A DNA stretch of 64,000 nt from Pseudomonas sp. AL03. Its GTDB lineage: Bacteria > Pseudomonadota > Gammaproteobacteria > Pseudomonadales > Pseudomonadaceae. The stretch is from NCBI RefSeq assembly GCF_029960815.1, contig NZ_JASBRE010000017.1, positions 62,001-126,000 of the forward strand, written 5' to 3'. Both the position numbers and the translations under genes were made by a program. Of the stretch, positions 1-7,581 are shown piece after piece. Position 1 is the first letter of the stretch. Each line of letters begins with the position of its first letter. The notes beneath the pieces were generated by a model. The model did no database searches. It was given only the letters and a program-made list of their open reading frames with translations, and was not told the origin of the DNA.

Positions 1-374
1 CGGGAGGTATCACCACCCACCAGCGCCACACCGCAGCTCTGCGCCATGGTGTTCAAACCACGGGCATAGGCATCCAGCCAATCGGCAGTCACCGTCGGCA
101 ACGTCAGGGCAAGGGTAAAGGCAACGGGGGTGGCGCCCATGGCAGCCAGATCGCTGACGGCCACAGCCAGCGAGCGCTGACCGAGCAGAAACGGGTCGCA
201 AGGATCTGCAAAATGCACACCGGCCACGAGTGTGTCGGTGGAAATCGCCAACTGCTCCCCGGGGGGAATAGCCAGCAAGGCGCAGTCATCGCCGATTCCG
301 AGGGCAACGCCTTCGCCGCCCTGCGCACAAGGCGCGGCGGCGAAGAAATTGCGGATCAGCTCAAACTCGCCCAT
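1..374 (-). CDS. thiL: Thiamine-monophosphate kinase, 5' part only
   Basis: ThiL phosphorylates thiamine monophosphate to thiamine diphosphate using ATP, the last step of cofactor synthesis in the cytoplasm. The minus-strand frame starts at an ATG at 374 and reads MGEFELIRNFF, then a GIGDDCALL segment typical of the ATP/Mg-binding N-terminus of the AIRS/PurM-like fold, STDTLVAGVHF, and a SDLAAMGA stretch. About 124 codons are present; the rest lies beyond the left edge. It follows nusB by 17 bp on the same strand, the usual order in Pseudomonas (ribH-nusB-thiL), so it is probably the last or near-last gene of the riboflavin cluster transcript. Identification is firm, but completeness cannot be judged. 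Confidence 0.93.
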   Translation of the reverse strand, partial: MGEFELIRNFFAAAPCAQGGEGVALGIGDDCALLAIPPGEQLAISTDTLVAGVHFADPCDPFLLGQRSLAVAVSDLAAMGATPVAFTLALTLPTVTADWLDAYARGLNTMAQSCGVALVGGDTS

Positions 375-391
375 TGGGTATCAAGCGCGTT

Positions 392-892
392 TCAGCGCTT
401 GAACGCCTTGACTTCAGCTTCACGCAGACGCGGGGCCAGCTTGTCGAGTACACCGTTGACGAACTTGTGGCCGTCGGTGGAACCGTAGACCTTGGCCAGT
501 TCAATACCTTCGTTGATCACCACGCGGTATGGAACGTCGACGCGCTTGAGCAGTTCCCAGGTGGACAGGCGCAAAACCGCCAGTTCAACCGGATCGAGCT
601 CGTCGATGGTGATGTCCAGGCACGGGCCGAGGGCAGAATCGATCTCGGTCTTGTGCGCCGGCACGCCGTGCAGGATGTCGTGGAAGTAGGCGGCATCGAC
701 ATCGCTGAAATCGTTATCGACCCGGAACTGCGCTTCGATTTCGTTCAGCGAAGTTTTGGCCATGTGCCATTGGTACAGCGCCTGAGTCGCGAGCTGACGG
801 GCTTCGCGACGCTTGACGCTTTTCGATGGCTTGCCGGCATCCGCAGGCTTTGGATCGCGCGGGTTGAAACGATCGCTTTCGTCGCTAATCAC
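392..892 (-). CDS. nusB: Transcription antitermination factor NusB
   Basis: NusB pairs with ribosomal protein S10 (NusE) on boxA RNA and supports antitermination of rRNA transcription. The product is 166 residues, close to family length, with a charged N-terminal extension (residues 1-25) before KSVKRREARQLATQALYQW, the conserved first helix of the all-helical fold. The C-terminal half holds the conserved RVVINEGIELAKVYG and KFVNGVLDKLA motifs. Its start overlaps the ribH stop by 4 bp, which implies translational coupling. rpsJ, encoding its partner S10, is in the same window at 55104-55415 but in a separate operon. Confidence 0.96.
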   Translation of the reverse strand: MISDESDRFNPRDPKPADAGKPSKSVKRREARQLATQALYQWHMAKTSLNEIEAQFRVDNDFSDVDAAYFHDILHGVPAHKTEIDSALGPCLDITIDELDPVELAVLRLSTWELLKRVDVPYRVVINEGIELAKVYGSTDGHKFVNGVLDKLAPRLREAEVKAFKR

Positions 893-1365
893 TTGGCCTC
901 CAACTGCGCCAGCAGGCTGACCATTTCCAGAGCGGACAGGGCAGCTTCAGCACCTTTGTTGCCGGCCTTGGTGCCGGAACGTTCGATGGCTTGCTCGATG
1001 GAATCAACGGTCAGCACGCCGAAAGCGACCGGTACGCCGAACTCCATGGACACCTGGGCCAGGCCCTTGGTGCATTCGCCAGCCACGTATTCGAAGTGCG
1101 GAGTACCGCCACGAATGACCGCGCCCAGGGCGATGATGGCTGCGTATTCGCCCTTTTGAGCGACTTTTTGCGCAACCAGCGGGATTTCGAAGGCGCCAGG
1201 CGCGCGGATGAGGGTGATGTCGCTTTCGCTCACGCCGTGGCGAACCAGGGCATCAACTGCACCGCTGACCAGGCTTTCAACGACGAAGCTGTTGAAACGG
1301 CCTACTACCAAAGCGTAGCGGCCTTTAGGGGCGATGAAGGTACCTTCGATGGTCTTCAGGGTCAT
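889..1365 (-). CDS. ribH: 6,7-dimethyl-8-ribityllumazine synthase
   Basis: RibH condenses 5-amino-6-ribitylaminouracil with 3,4-dihydroxy-2-butanone 4-phosphate to lumazine, the penultimate riboflavin step. The product is 158 residues. Visible signatures are the RFNSFVVESL substrate-binding segment near residue 23, the APGAFEIP loop, the ALGAVIRGGTPHFEYV active-site region with its catalytic histidine, and the FGVLTVD strand. The usual N-terminal signature is present, so it looks functional. It follows ribBA by 91 bp containing a stem-loop and overlaps nusB. Riboflavin synthase (ribE), the partner enzyme, is two genes upstream. Confidence 0.97.
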   Translation of the reverse strand: MTLKTIEGTFIAPKGRYALVVGRFNSFVVESLVSGAVDALVRHGVSESDITLIRAPGAFEIPLVAQKVAQKGEYAAIIALGAVIRGGTPHFEYVAGECTKGLAQVSMEFGVPVAFGVLTVDSIEQAIERSGTKAGNKGAEAALSALEMVSLLAQLEAK

Positions 1366-1387
1366 TCGTTAGATCTCTTAAAGAGCC

Positions 1388-1410
1388 GGGACGCGTTTTC
1401 TACGCGTCCC
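1388..1410. terminator. Stem-loop between ribBA and ribH
   Basis: A perfect 9-bp inverted repeat, GGGACGCGT / ACGCGTCCC, surrounds a 5-nt loop. No strong U tract follows on either strand, so it is not a classical intrinsic terminator. It may be an RNA-processing or stability element that lets ribH-nusB differ from ribBA in level. That role is inference. Confidence 0.45.
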
Positions 1411-1456
1411 TCAGTGATGTGTTAACCGCGAATCAAGGACTGGAAACAACCGGTCA

Positions 1457-2548
1457 TTATTCGGAGGGCACGTATTCTACAACTTCCAGATCGAAACCGG
1501 ATATCGCATTAAATTTCATTGGCGCACTCATCAGGCGCATTTTGCGCACGCCCAGGTCCCGGAGGATCTGCGAACCGGCACCGACGATGCTGTAGGTGGT
1601 CGGTTTTTTCGCCGGTACGTGCTCCGCGGTTTCACGGATGTGTGCCAGCAACACGTCGCCATCGAGCGGGTGACCGAGCAACAGCACGACACCGCTGCCA
1701 GCCTCGGCCACCGCAGCCATCGCGGCGCGCAGGCTCCAGCGGCCAGGTTGCTTGACCATCAACAGGTCGCGTAGCGGGTCCATGTTGTGCACCCGAACCA
1801 GGGTCGGCTCGTCGGCGCACACGGTGCCCAGGGTCAGGGCCATGTGCACGTCGCCTTCCACGGAATCACGATAGGTCACCAGGTTGAATTGGCCCAGTTC
1901 GCTGTCCAGCGGCTGCTCGGCAATCCGCTGAACGGTACGTTCGTGGATCATCCGGTAGTGAATCAGGTCGGCGATGGTGCCGATCTTGATGTTGTGCTCG
2001 GCAGCAAAAGCTTCCAGTTCCGTGCGGCGGGACATGGTGCCGTCATCGTTCATCACTTCGCAGATCACGCCGCTCGGCTCGAAACCGGCCATGCGCGCCA
2101 GGTCGCACGCCGCTTCGGTGTGGCCGGCGCGAGCCAGCGTACCGCCAGCCTGGGCCATCAGCGGGAAGATGTGGCCGGGGCTGACGATGTCTTCAGCCTT
2201 GGCGTCTTTCGCGGCAGCGGCTTGCACGGTGCGCGCACGGTCGGCAGCGGAGATACCGGTGGTCACGCCGGTGGCCGCTTCGATGGACACGGTGAACTTG
2301 GTGCCGAAACCGGAACCGTTGCGCGGTGCCATCAAGGGCAACTTCAGCAGTTCGCAGCGCTCGCGGCTCATCGGCATGCAGATCAGGCCACGGGCGTGCT
2401 TGGCCATGAAATTGATGTGTTCTGGCTGGCAGCACTCGGCGGCCATGATCAGGTCGCCTTCGTTCTCACGGTCTTCGTCATCCATGAGGATGACCATCTT
2501 GCCTTGGCGGATGTCTTCAACCAGTTCTTCGATGCTATTGAGCGCCAC
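1457..2548 (-). CDS. ribBA: 3,4-dihydroxy-2-butanone 4-phosphate synthase with degenerate GTP cyclohydrolase II-like domain
   Basis: The N-terminal domain (about residues 1-205) is RibB, which makes the four-carbon riboflavin precursor from ribulose 5-phosphate. It has the acidic DDEDRENEGDL loop, GLICMPM, the GTKFTVSIEA segment and GHTEAACDLARMAG. The C-terminal domain (about 210-363) aligns with GTP cyclohydrolase II but lacks the zinc-binding Cys-X10-Cys-X-Cys segment: after RVHNM comes PLRDLLMVKQPGRWSLRAAM with no cysteines. The domain is therefore probably catalytically dead, and a separate ribA should exist elsewhere. The start is a GTG at 2548 with a strong AGGGGG ribosome-binding site; the open frame continues upstream without a plausible start. 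It lies 16 bp after ribE. Confidence 0.94.
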   Translation of the reverse strand: MALNSIEELVEDIRQGKMVILMDDEDRENEGDLIMAAECCQPEHINFMAKHARGLICMPMSRERCELLKLPLMAPRNGSGFGTKFTVSIEAATGVTTGISAADRARTVQAAAAKDAKAEDIVSPGHIFPLMAQAGGTLARAGHTEAACDLARMAGFEPSGVICEVMNDDGTMSRRTELEAFAAEHNIKIGTIADLIHYRMIHERTVQRIAEQPLDSELGQFNLVTYRDSVEGDVHMALTLGTVCADEPTLVRVHNMDPLRDLLMVKQPGRWSLRAAMAAVAEAGSGVVLLLGHPLDGDVLLAHIRETAEHVPAKKPTTYSIVGAGSQILRDLGVRKMRLMSAPMKFNAISGFDLEVVEYVPSE

Positions 2549-2564
2549 AAGGCACCCCCTTGGG

Positions 2565-3242
2565 TCAGGATTTGAGGTAGCCGTTGGCGGCCAGAAAGCT
2601 TTCGGTGATGCTTCCGGACGGCCTTTGAAAAGAGTCAGACTCTGCGGCCTTGTCGCCCAACAGCAGGCGTTCCAGATAACGAGCCAGCAAGTCAACTTCG
2701 AGGTTCACCCGGCGACCTGGCTGGTAAGACGCCATGATGGTTTCGCTCAGGGTGTGCGGAATGATTGTCAGCAAGAACTCGGCGCCATCGACCGCGTTCA
2801 CGGTCAGGCTGGTGCCGTCGACGGTGATCGAGCCTTTATGGGCGATGTATTTGGCCAGCTCTTTCGGTGCGCGGATGCGGAACTCCACAGCGCGAGCATT
2901 CTCGGTACGGGCAACCACTTCGCCCACGCCATCGACGTGCCCGCTGACCAGATGCCCGCCGAGGCGAGTGGTCGGGGTCAAGGCTTTTTCCAGGTTGACC
3001 GGGCTGCCGCTTTTCAGGTCATTCATGGCGGTGCAGTCGAGGGTTTCGCGACTGACGTCCGCCGCAAAGCCGTTGCCTGGCAATTCAACCGCAGTCAGGC
3101 ATACGCCGTTGACCGCGATACTGTCGCCCAGTTTGACGTCGCTCAGGTCGAGCTTGCCGGTTTCTACGTGTACCCGCACATCTCCGCCTTTTGGGGTCAA
3201 TGCACGAATACTGCCGATGGATTCGATGATGCCGGTAAACAT
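2565..3242 (-). CDS. ribE: Riboflavin synthase, alpha subunit
   Basis: Dismutates two lumazine molecules into riboflavin and the ribitylaminouracil precursor. The product is 225 residues in two homologous lumazine-binding barrels. The first begins MFTGIIESIGSI, the near-universal N-terminus, followed by DSIAVNGVCLTA. The second carries GHVDGVGEV and GSITVDGTSLTVN. The start at 3242 is fixed by the MFTGI motif and a GAGGAGG ribosome-binding site 5 nt upstream. It lies 46 bp downstream of ribD and 16 bp upstream of ribBA. Some Pseudomonas annotations call it ribC. Confidence 0.97.
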   Translation of the reverse strand: MFTGIIESIGSIRALTPKGGDVRVHVETGKLDLSDVKLGDSIAVNGVCLTAVELPGNGFAADVSRETLDCTAMNDLKSGSPVNLEKALTPTTRLGGHLVSGHVDGVGEVVARTENARAVEFRIRAPKELAKYIAHKGSITVDGTSLTVNAVDGAEFLLTIIPHTLSETIMASYQPGRRVNLEVDLLARYLERLLLGDKAAESDSFQRPSGSITESFLAANGYLKS

Positions 3243-3288
3243 GGAGTCCTCCTCGAGAACAGGGCTGTCGCGTGGCGCAGGCCCAGAA

Positions 3289-4422
3289 TTATACGCTCGC
3301 CGCTGGCGAAGGAATGGCGATGACTCGCCAGTCATCGCCAACCGCACGGATTTCGGTGATTTTAAGTTCCGGCGCGTCTTTCATCTGCGCCAGCGGCCAG
3401 TCCAGCAACGGTCGCGCCGAAGAGCCGAGAAACTTGCCGGCGATGAAAATCTGGAACTCGTCCACCAGCCCTTGCTGAGCAAAAGCCCCGGCCAGACGCG
3501 GGCCCGCCTCGACCAACACTTCGTTGACCCCACGGGCGGCAAGTTCGACCAGCAGTTTGCGCAGGTCGACCAAACCATCCTCGCCCGCCACGATCAGGCA
3601 CTCCGGGCCATTGGCGTATTGCTCTTCGATCGCCATGCACGTGGCGACCAGCGCCGGGCCGGCCTTGAAGAACGGCGCGTCCAGCGGCACGCGCAGACGG
3701 CCGTCAATCAGCACGCGCAGCGGCAGGCGACTCATGGCCAGGGCCGTTTGTTCAGGGTCCAGGCCTAACTCATCGGCACGCACGGTGAGACGAGCGTTGT
3801 CCGCCAGCACCGTGTCGGCGCCGGTCAGCACCACACTCGCCTGGGCGCGCAGGCGTTGTACCGCCGAACGCGCCGCAGGACCGGTGATCCATTGGCTCTC
3901 GCCGCTTTCCATTGCTGTTCGGCCGTCGAGGCTCATGGCCAATTTGACCCGCACGAACGGCAAGCCGTGTTCCATGCGTTTCAGGAAACCTTCGTTGAGC
4001 TTGCGCGCTTCGCCTTCCAGCACACCGCTTTCAGTGGCGATGCCGGCCTGGGCCAGGCGCTGCATGCCACGACCGGCAACCGACGGGTTCGGGTCTTGCA
4101 TCGCCGCGACTACCCGAGCCACGCCCGCATGTACCAGCGCATCGGCGCAGGGCGGCGTACGTCCGTGGTGGCTGCAAGGTTCGAGGGTCACGTAAGCGGT
4201 GGCGCCTCGCGCCTTATCGCCGGCGGCGCGCAGGGCGTGGACTTCGGCGTGGGGTTCGCCGGTGCGCACGTGCCAGCCTTCGCCGACAATCTGCCCGTCC
4301 CGCACGATCACGCAGCCCACCCGAGGGTTGGGGTGCGTCGTGTAATGACCTTTGCGCGCCAGTTCCAGGGCGCGAGCCATGTAATGGGCGTCGAGGATGG
4401 CTTGTTCTACGGAGGTGGTCAT
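3289..4422 (-). CDS. ribD: Bifunctional riboflavin deaminase/reductase
   Basis: RibD deaminates the pyrimidine intermediate and reduces its ribosyl side chain with NADPH. The product is 377 residues. The N-terminal cytidine-deaminase-like domain shows HPNPRVGCVIV, the zinc ligands in HAEVHAL and PCSHHGRTPPC, and CADALVHAG. The C-terminal reductase domain (about 150-370) shows RVKLAMSLDGRTA, SQWITG, TGADTVLADNARLT and NEVLVEAGPRLAGAF. The start codon overlaps the nrdR stop by 4 bp (ATGA), so the two are probably coupled. The gene is intact and of family length. Confidence 0.97.
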   Translation of the reverse strand: MTTSVEQAILDAHYMARALELARKGHYTTHPNPRVGCVIVRDGQIVGEGWHVRTGEPHAEVHALRAAGDKARGATAYVTLEPCSHHGRTPPCADALVHAGVARVVAAMQDPNPSVAGRGMQRLAQAGIATESGVLEGEARKLNEGFLKRMEHGLPFVRVKLAMSLDGRTAMESGESQWITGPAARSAVQRLRAQASVVLTGADTVLADNARLTVRADELGLDPEQTALAMSRLPLRVLIDGRLRVPLDAPFFKAGPALVATCMAIEEQYANGPECLIVAGEDGLVDLRKLLVELAARGVNEVLVEAGPRLAGAFAQQGLVDEFQIFIAGKFLGSSARPLLDWPLAQMKDAPELKITEIRAVGDDWRVIAIPSPAASV

Positions 4423-4883
4423 TCTTTCACCGGCTCACGGGCCAGGCGATCGATCTCTTCGCGGAACTCATTGAGGTCCTGGAAGCGGCGATACACCGAA
4501 GCAAAGCGGATATAGGCGACTTCGTCGAGCTTTTGCAGCTCGGCCATCACCAGTTCACCGACGACAAGGGATTTAACCTCTCGCTCACCGGTGGCGCGCA
4601 GTTTGTGTTTGATGTGCACCAACGACGATTCCAGGCGCTCGACACTCACCGGGCGCTTCTCCAGCGCACGCTGCATGCCGGCGCGGAGTTTTTCTTCGTC
4701 GAACGGCTGACGGCTGCCGTCGGTTTTGATCAGGCGCGGCAACACCAGTTCGGCAGTCTCGAACGTTGTAAAACGCTCGCCGCAGGCCAGGCATTCACGC
4801 CGGCGGCGTACCTGTTCGCCCTCGGCGACCAGACGCGAGTCGATGACCTTGGTGTCGTTGGCACCGCAGAAGGGACAGTGCAT
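4419..4883 (-). CDS. nrdR: Transcriptional repressor NrdR
   Basis: NrdR senses ATP/dATP and represses ribonucleotide reductase operons. The product is 154 residues, exactly the usual length. The zinc ribbon has C3, C6, C31 and C34 (MHCPFCG ... ECLACGERFTTFE), followed by an ATP-cone domain (VIKTDGSRQPFDEEKLRAG-like region, about residues 46-136). The frame stays open upstream to 4940, but the start at 4883 (MHCPFCG) matches the family. It is the first gene of the nrdR-ribD-rib cluster, an arrangement common in proteobacteria. No NrdR box was searched for because its targets lie outside the window. Confidence 0.96.
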   Translation of the reverse strand: MHCPFCGANDTKVIDSRLVAEGEQVRRRRECLACGERFTTFETAELVLPRLIKTDGSRQPFDEEKLRAGMQRALEKRPVSVERLESSLVHIKHKLRATGEREVKSLVVGELVMAELQKLDEVAYIRFASVYRRFQDLNEFREEIDRLAREPVKE

Positions 4884-5011
4884 GGTGGCAGGCAACAAAA
4901 AAAGGGAGGGCCATGGTAGCGCATCCCGGTGGCAAGACAAGCCATAGGGTTTACGGTATACAGACGGGTTATAGAGCTAGATCCATGGATTTCACCTTGC
5001 TGGAGCCGCAA

Positions 5012-5476
5012 ATGTCCCTAAGACCGCTCGTTTTGCTCAGTCTTTTCAGCCTGCTGGTGGCCTGCAGCAGCGATGCGCCCAAGCCCCAGCCACCGACGCC
5101 AGGCCCCGCGCCGCAACAGGCGCAGAAGAAAGCCAAGGAGTCAGCCAACCTCGGCCCGCTGCCCGCTTATCAGCGTGAATTGAGCGGCACCCTGCAAGGC
5201 GTGCCGGCCGGCGCCGAAGTCGAACTGGCGCTGCTGGTGATCGACGACAAGGACCGCCCGCAGCAATTGCTGGCCAGCTCCAGCCTGATCGGCACCAACC
5301 AAGTTCTGCCGTTTCACCTGCGTTTCAACCCGGAATCCTTCCCGGTCGGTGCCCGCGTTGAACTGCGTGGCCGCGCCAGCCAGTCCGGCCAGCTGATTTT
5401 GCATCTGCCGTCGCGGGTCATCACGCAGCCAACGACGCAAGTACTGGGTCAGCTGCAATTCGTCAAAGCGCCATGA
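5012..5476 (+). CDS. YbaY-like lipoprotein
   Basis: A 154-residue predicted lipoprotein. The signal sequence MSLRPLVLLSLFSLLVAC ends in the lipobox LVAC with the acylated cysteine at residue 18. A proline-rich linker follows, then a beta-rich domain (ELSGTLQGVPAGAEVELALLVID ... PFHLRFNPESFPVGARVELRGRA) that resembles the YbaY/type III secretion pilotin-like lipoprotein family. The upstream frame extends to 4913, but the start at 5012 places the signal peptide correctly and has TGGAG before it. It overlaps the downstream methyltransferase by 4 bp. Function is unknown; placement in the family is by pattern, not search. Confidence 0.8.
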   Translation: MSLRPLVLLSLFSLLVACSSDAPKPQPPTPGPAPQQAQKKAKESANLGPLPAYQRELSGTLQGVPAGAEVELALLVIDDKDRPQQLLASSSLIGTNQVLPFHLRFNPESFPVGARVELRGRASQSGQLILHLPSRVITQPTTQVLGQLQFVKAP

Positions 5477-6129
5477 TTGCACCGTTCGACCTGCAACAGG
5501 CGTTAGGCGAACTGCTCGGTGACGCACAGCTGGTTGCCTGTGAATTACCGGACACCGATCTGAAGCTTTGGCTGATCGACGGCGACAACATGGACCGCGC
5601 GTTCAGCCCGGAAGAAACCCGGCGAATTCTCCATGAGCCGCCTTACTGGAGTTTTTGCTGGGCCAGTGGGCTGGCGGTCGCCCGTTATCTCGCCCAGAAC
5701 CCGCACTGGGTCGAGGGCAAACGGGTGCTGGATTTCGGCGCCGGTTCCGGAGTGGCGGGGATTGCGGCGGTGAAGGCCGGCGCGCTGGAAGTAGTCGCCT
5801 GCGACCTGGACCCGCTGGCGATTGCCGCGTGTCGGGCGAATGCCGAACTCAATGACGTACACCTCAGCTACTCGACAGACTTTTTCGCCGAAGCGGATCG
5901 CTTTGATCTGATTCTGGTGGCGGACGTGCTGTACGACCGGGCGAATCTGCCGTTGCTCGATGAATTCTTGAGTCGTGGCCAGGAAGCGCTGGTGGCCGAT
6001 TCGCGCGTGAGGGATTTTCGCCATCCGCTGTATCAGCGCATTGAAATGCTCGAAGCGATGACCTTGCCCGATCTGGCCGAACCCGAAGAGTTTCGGCATG
6101 TGAGCCTCTACCACGCCACACGGACATGA
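5473..6129 (+). CDS. Class I SAM-dependent methyltransferase
   Basis: A 218-residue protein with the Rossmann glycine motif I VLDFGAGSGVAGIAAVKAG (about residues 86-104), the acidic motif II end VVACDLDPLAI and motif IV LILVADVLYDR. It resembles the Methyltr_16/Nnt1-like group that methylates lysines or small amines in proteins, but the substrate cannot be read from sequence. Its start overlaps the lipoprotein stop (ATGA), so the two are co-translated. A perfect 33-bp palindrome begins exactly on its stop codon. Confidence 0.82.
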   Translation: MIAPFDLQQALGELLGDAQLVACELPDTDLKLWLIDGDNMDRAFSPEETRRILHEPPYWSFCWASGLAVARYLAQNPHWVEGKRVLDFGAGSGVAGIAAVKAGALEVVACDLDPLAIAACRANAELNDVHLSYSTDFFAEADRFDLILVADVLYDRANLPLLDEFLSRGQEALVADSRVRDFRHPLYQRIEMLEAMTLPDLAEPEEFRHVSLYHATRT

Positions 6130-6159
6130 TCGTTCCCACGCTCTGCGTGGGAACGATCA
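6127..6159. repeat. Perfect palindromic REP-like element over a stop codon
   Basis: TGATCGTTCCCACGC, a TCT loop, then the exact 15-nt complement. The first three bases are the stop codon of the methyltransferase gene. The TCGTTCCCACGC-TCT-GCGTGGGAACGA core is a repeat family I recall as common in P. fluorescens genomes. It could also act as a transcript 3' end or stabiliser. One arm (GATCGTTCCCACG) recurs alone at 20359-20371. Confidence 0.75.
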
Positions 6160-6229
6160 GTGTTCCGGCTTCCGGCCACACCCCGCCACGCCGTATAGTT
6201 GCCCCATTCACGCTTTTACGAGATCCCCC

Positions 6230-7102
6230 ATGAGTCAGGAAACGCCGTACATCTTCGACGCCACGACTGCCGATTTCGAGCAGTCGGTGATCGAAAACTC
6301 TTTCCACAAACCGGTGCTGGTGGATTTCTGGGCCGAATGGTGTGCGCCGTGCAAGGCGTTGATGCCGATGCTGCAAACCATCGCCGAGAGCTATCAGGGC
6401 GAGTTACTGCTGGCCAAGGTCAACTGCGACGTCGAGCCGGACATCGTTTCGCGCTTCGGCATTCGCAGCCTGCCGACCGTTGTGCTGTTCAAGGACGGTC
6501 AGCCGGTGGACGGTTTTTCCGGTGCACAGCCAGAATCCGCTGTGCGCGCGATGCTTGAGCCTCACGTGCAAATGCCGCCGCCGGCCGCTGCCGACCCGTT
6601 TGAGCAAGCTCAGGCGCTGTTTGATGACAATCGCTTCGCCGACGCCGAAGCCACACTGAAAGTGCTGCTGGGCGAAGACAACACCAGTGCCAAGGCGCTG
6701 ATTCTCTACGCCCGCTGCCTCACCGAACGTGGCGAGTTGGGTGAAGCGCAAACCGTGCTTGACGCGGTCAAGAGTGATGAGCACAAAGCCGCCCTCGCCG
6801 GCGCCAAGGCGCAGATCCAGTTTCTCGGCCAGGCCAAGGATTTGCCGGATGCAGCAGACCTGAAAGCGCGCCTGGCGAAAAATCCGCAGGACGATGAAGC
6901 GGTTTATCAATTGGCGATCCAGCAATTGGCGCGTCAGCAGTACGATGCGGCGCTGGATGCGTTGCTCAAGCTGTTCGTGCGCAATCGCAGCTACAGCGAA
7001 GGCTTGCCGCACAAGACCTTGCTGCAGGTGTTCGAACTGCTGGGCAACGATCATCCACTGGTGACCACTTATCGTCGCAAGTTGTTTGCTGCGCTTTACT
7101 AA
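6230..7102 (+). CDS. cnoX: Thioredoxin-TPR co-chaperone CnoX (YbbN)
   Basis: A 290-residue protein with an N-terminal thioredoxin domain (about 1-110) and C-terminal TPR-like helices (about 115-290). The redox motif is WCAPC (C38, C41), a full CXXC, unlike E. coli CnoX, which has SXXC. It may therefore keep oxidoreductase activity as well as holdase function for GroEL/DnaK clients under oxidative stress. The cis-proline loop GIRSLPTVVLF is present. Repeat helices include FEQAQALFDDNRFADAE and DDEAVYQLAIQQLARQQYDAAL. The gene stands alone behind the palindrome and converges, with a 4-bp overlap, on the small gene at 7099-7446. Confidence 0.93.
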   Translation: MSQETPYIFDATTADFEQSVIENSFHKPVLVDFWAEWCAPCKALMPMLQTIAESYQGELLLAKVNCDVEPDIVSRFGIRSLPTVVLFKDGQPVDGFSGAQPESAVRAMLEPHVQMPPPAAADPFEQAQALFDDNRFADAEATLKVLLGEDNTSAKALILYARCLTERGELGEAQTVLDAVKSDEHKAALAGAKAQIQFLGQAKDLPDAADLKARLAKNPQDDEAVYQLAIQQLARQQYDAALDALLKLFVRNRSYSEGLPHKTLLQVFELLGNDHPLVTTYRRKLFAALY

Positions 7103-7446
7103 GCGTTTTCGATCCAGCTATAGAGCGGCGTATCCCCGCCGCTCGTCACTTTCACATCAGAGCAGTGGCGCAAACGCACCAGCAAGCGTTTGCCTGACGC
7201 CGCGTTGCCGGTCAATCCTTCCAACTGATCGAGCAAATCCGGTCCGCTCAATTGCCCCGCCTTGCGCAGCAAATCCTTCGCGATCTGCCACAGCGCATCA
7301 TCCTGATTGATAGGTTTCGCCGGCGCTGCACTGGCCTCGGGCTTGACCACCTGCAACTGCGCACCGAGCCGTGCCCAGTCGCCGTCATCCATCTCCAGCG
7401 TCAAATCCACCGGCCAGTCGCCGATGCTTCCGCGAATTCGCAACAT
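7099..7446 (-). CDS. Conserved hypothetical protein
   Basis: A 115-residue protein that I do not recognise. It starts MLRIRGSIGDWPVDLTLEMD (7446), an apparent beta-strand pair, then has a middle segment with conserved-looking DDALWQIAKDLLRKAG and DLLDQLEGLTG helices, and ends in a basic/beta part with LLVRLRHCSDVK. No signal peptide or membrane segment is seen. The frame is open to 7485, but the ATG at 7446 gives the natural hydrophobic-strand start. The stop codon overlaps the cnoX stop in convergent orientation. A small soluble protein of unknown role. Confidence 0.7.
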   Translation of the reverse strand: MLRIRGSIGDWPVDLTLEMDDGDWARLGAQLQVVKPEASAAPAKPINQDDALWQIAKDLLRKAGQLSGPDLLDQLEGLTGNAASGKRLLVRLRHCSDVKVTSGGDTPLYSWIENA

Positions 7447-7531
7447 AAGTCTGCTCCTGCACATTTCTGATTCGCATGCTCCCATGGGACTTGTGCAACG
7501 CCAAGTAGCCGGTCAAACTCTCGGCACTTTC

Positions 7532-7549
7532 GTTATAAGATCACATAAC
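7532..7549. promoter_or_regulatory. Palindrome upstream of the DUF2796 zinc gene (possible metalloregulator operator)
   Basis: GTTAT-N8-ATAAC lies 33 bp before the start of the histidine-rich DUF2796 gene. The half sites match those of Zur boxes (GTTATA...TATAAC), but the spacer is longer than in canonical Zur sites, so direct Zur binding is uncertain. Confidence 0.35.
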
Positions 7550-7581
7550 ACAATATTCATTTTACTTTTCGGATACCCGCC

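Noticed and set aside
1974..3323. 449-codon plus-strand frame over ribBA and ribE
   Set aside because: Antisense to intact riboflavin genes; composition matches a shadow frame.
1366..5011. FMN riboswitch in the riboflavin cluster
   Set aside because: The intergenic gaps (16, 46, 91 and 128 bp) are too short for one or show no RFN element; it is probably near another rib gene elsewhere.
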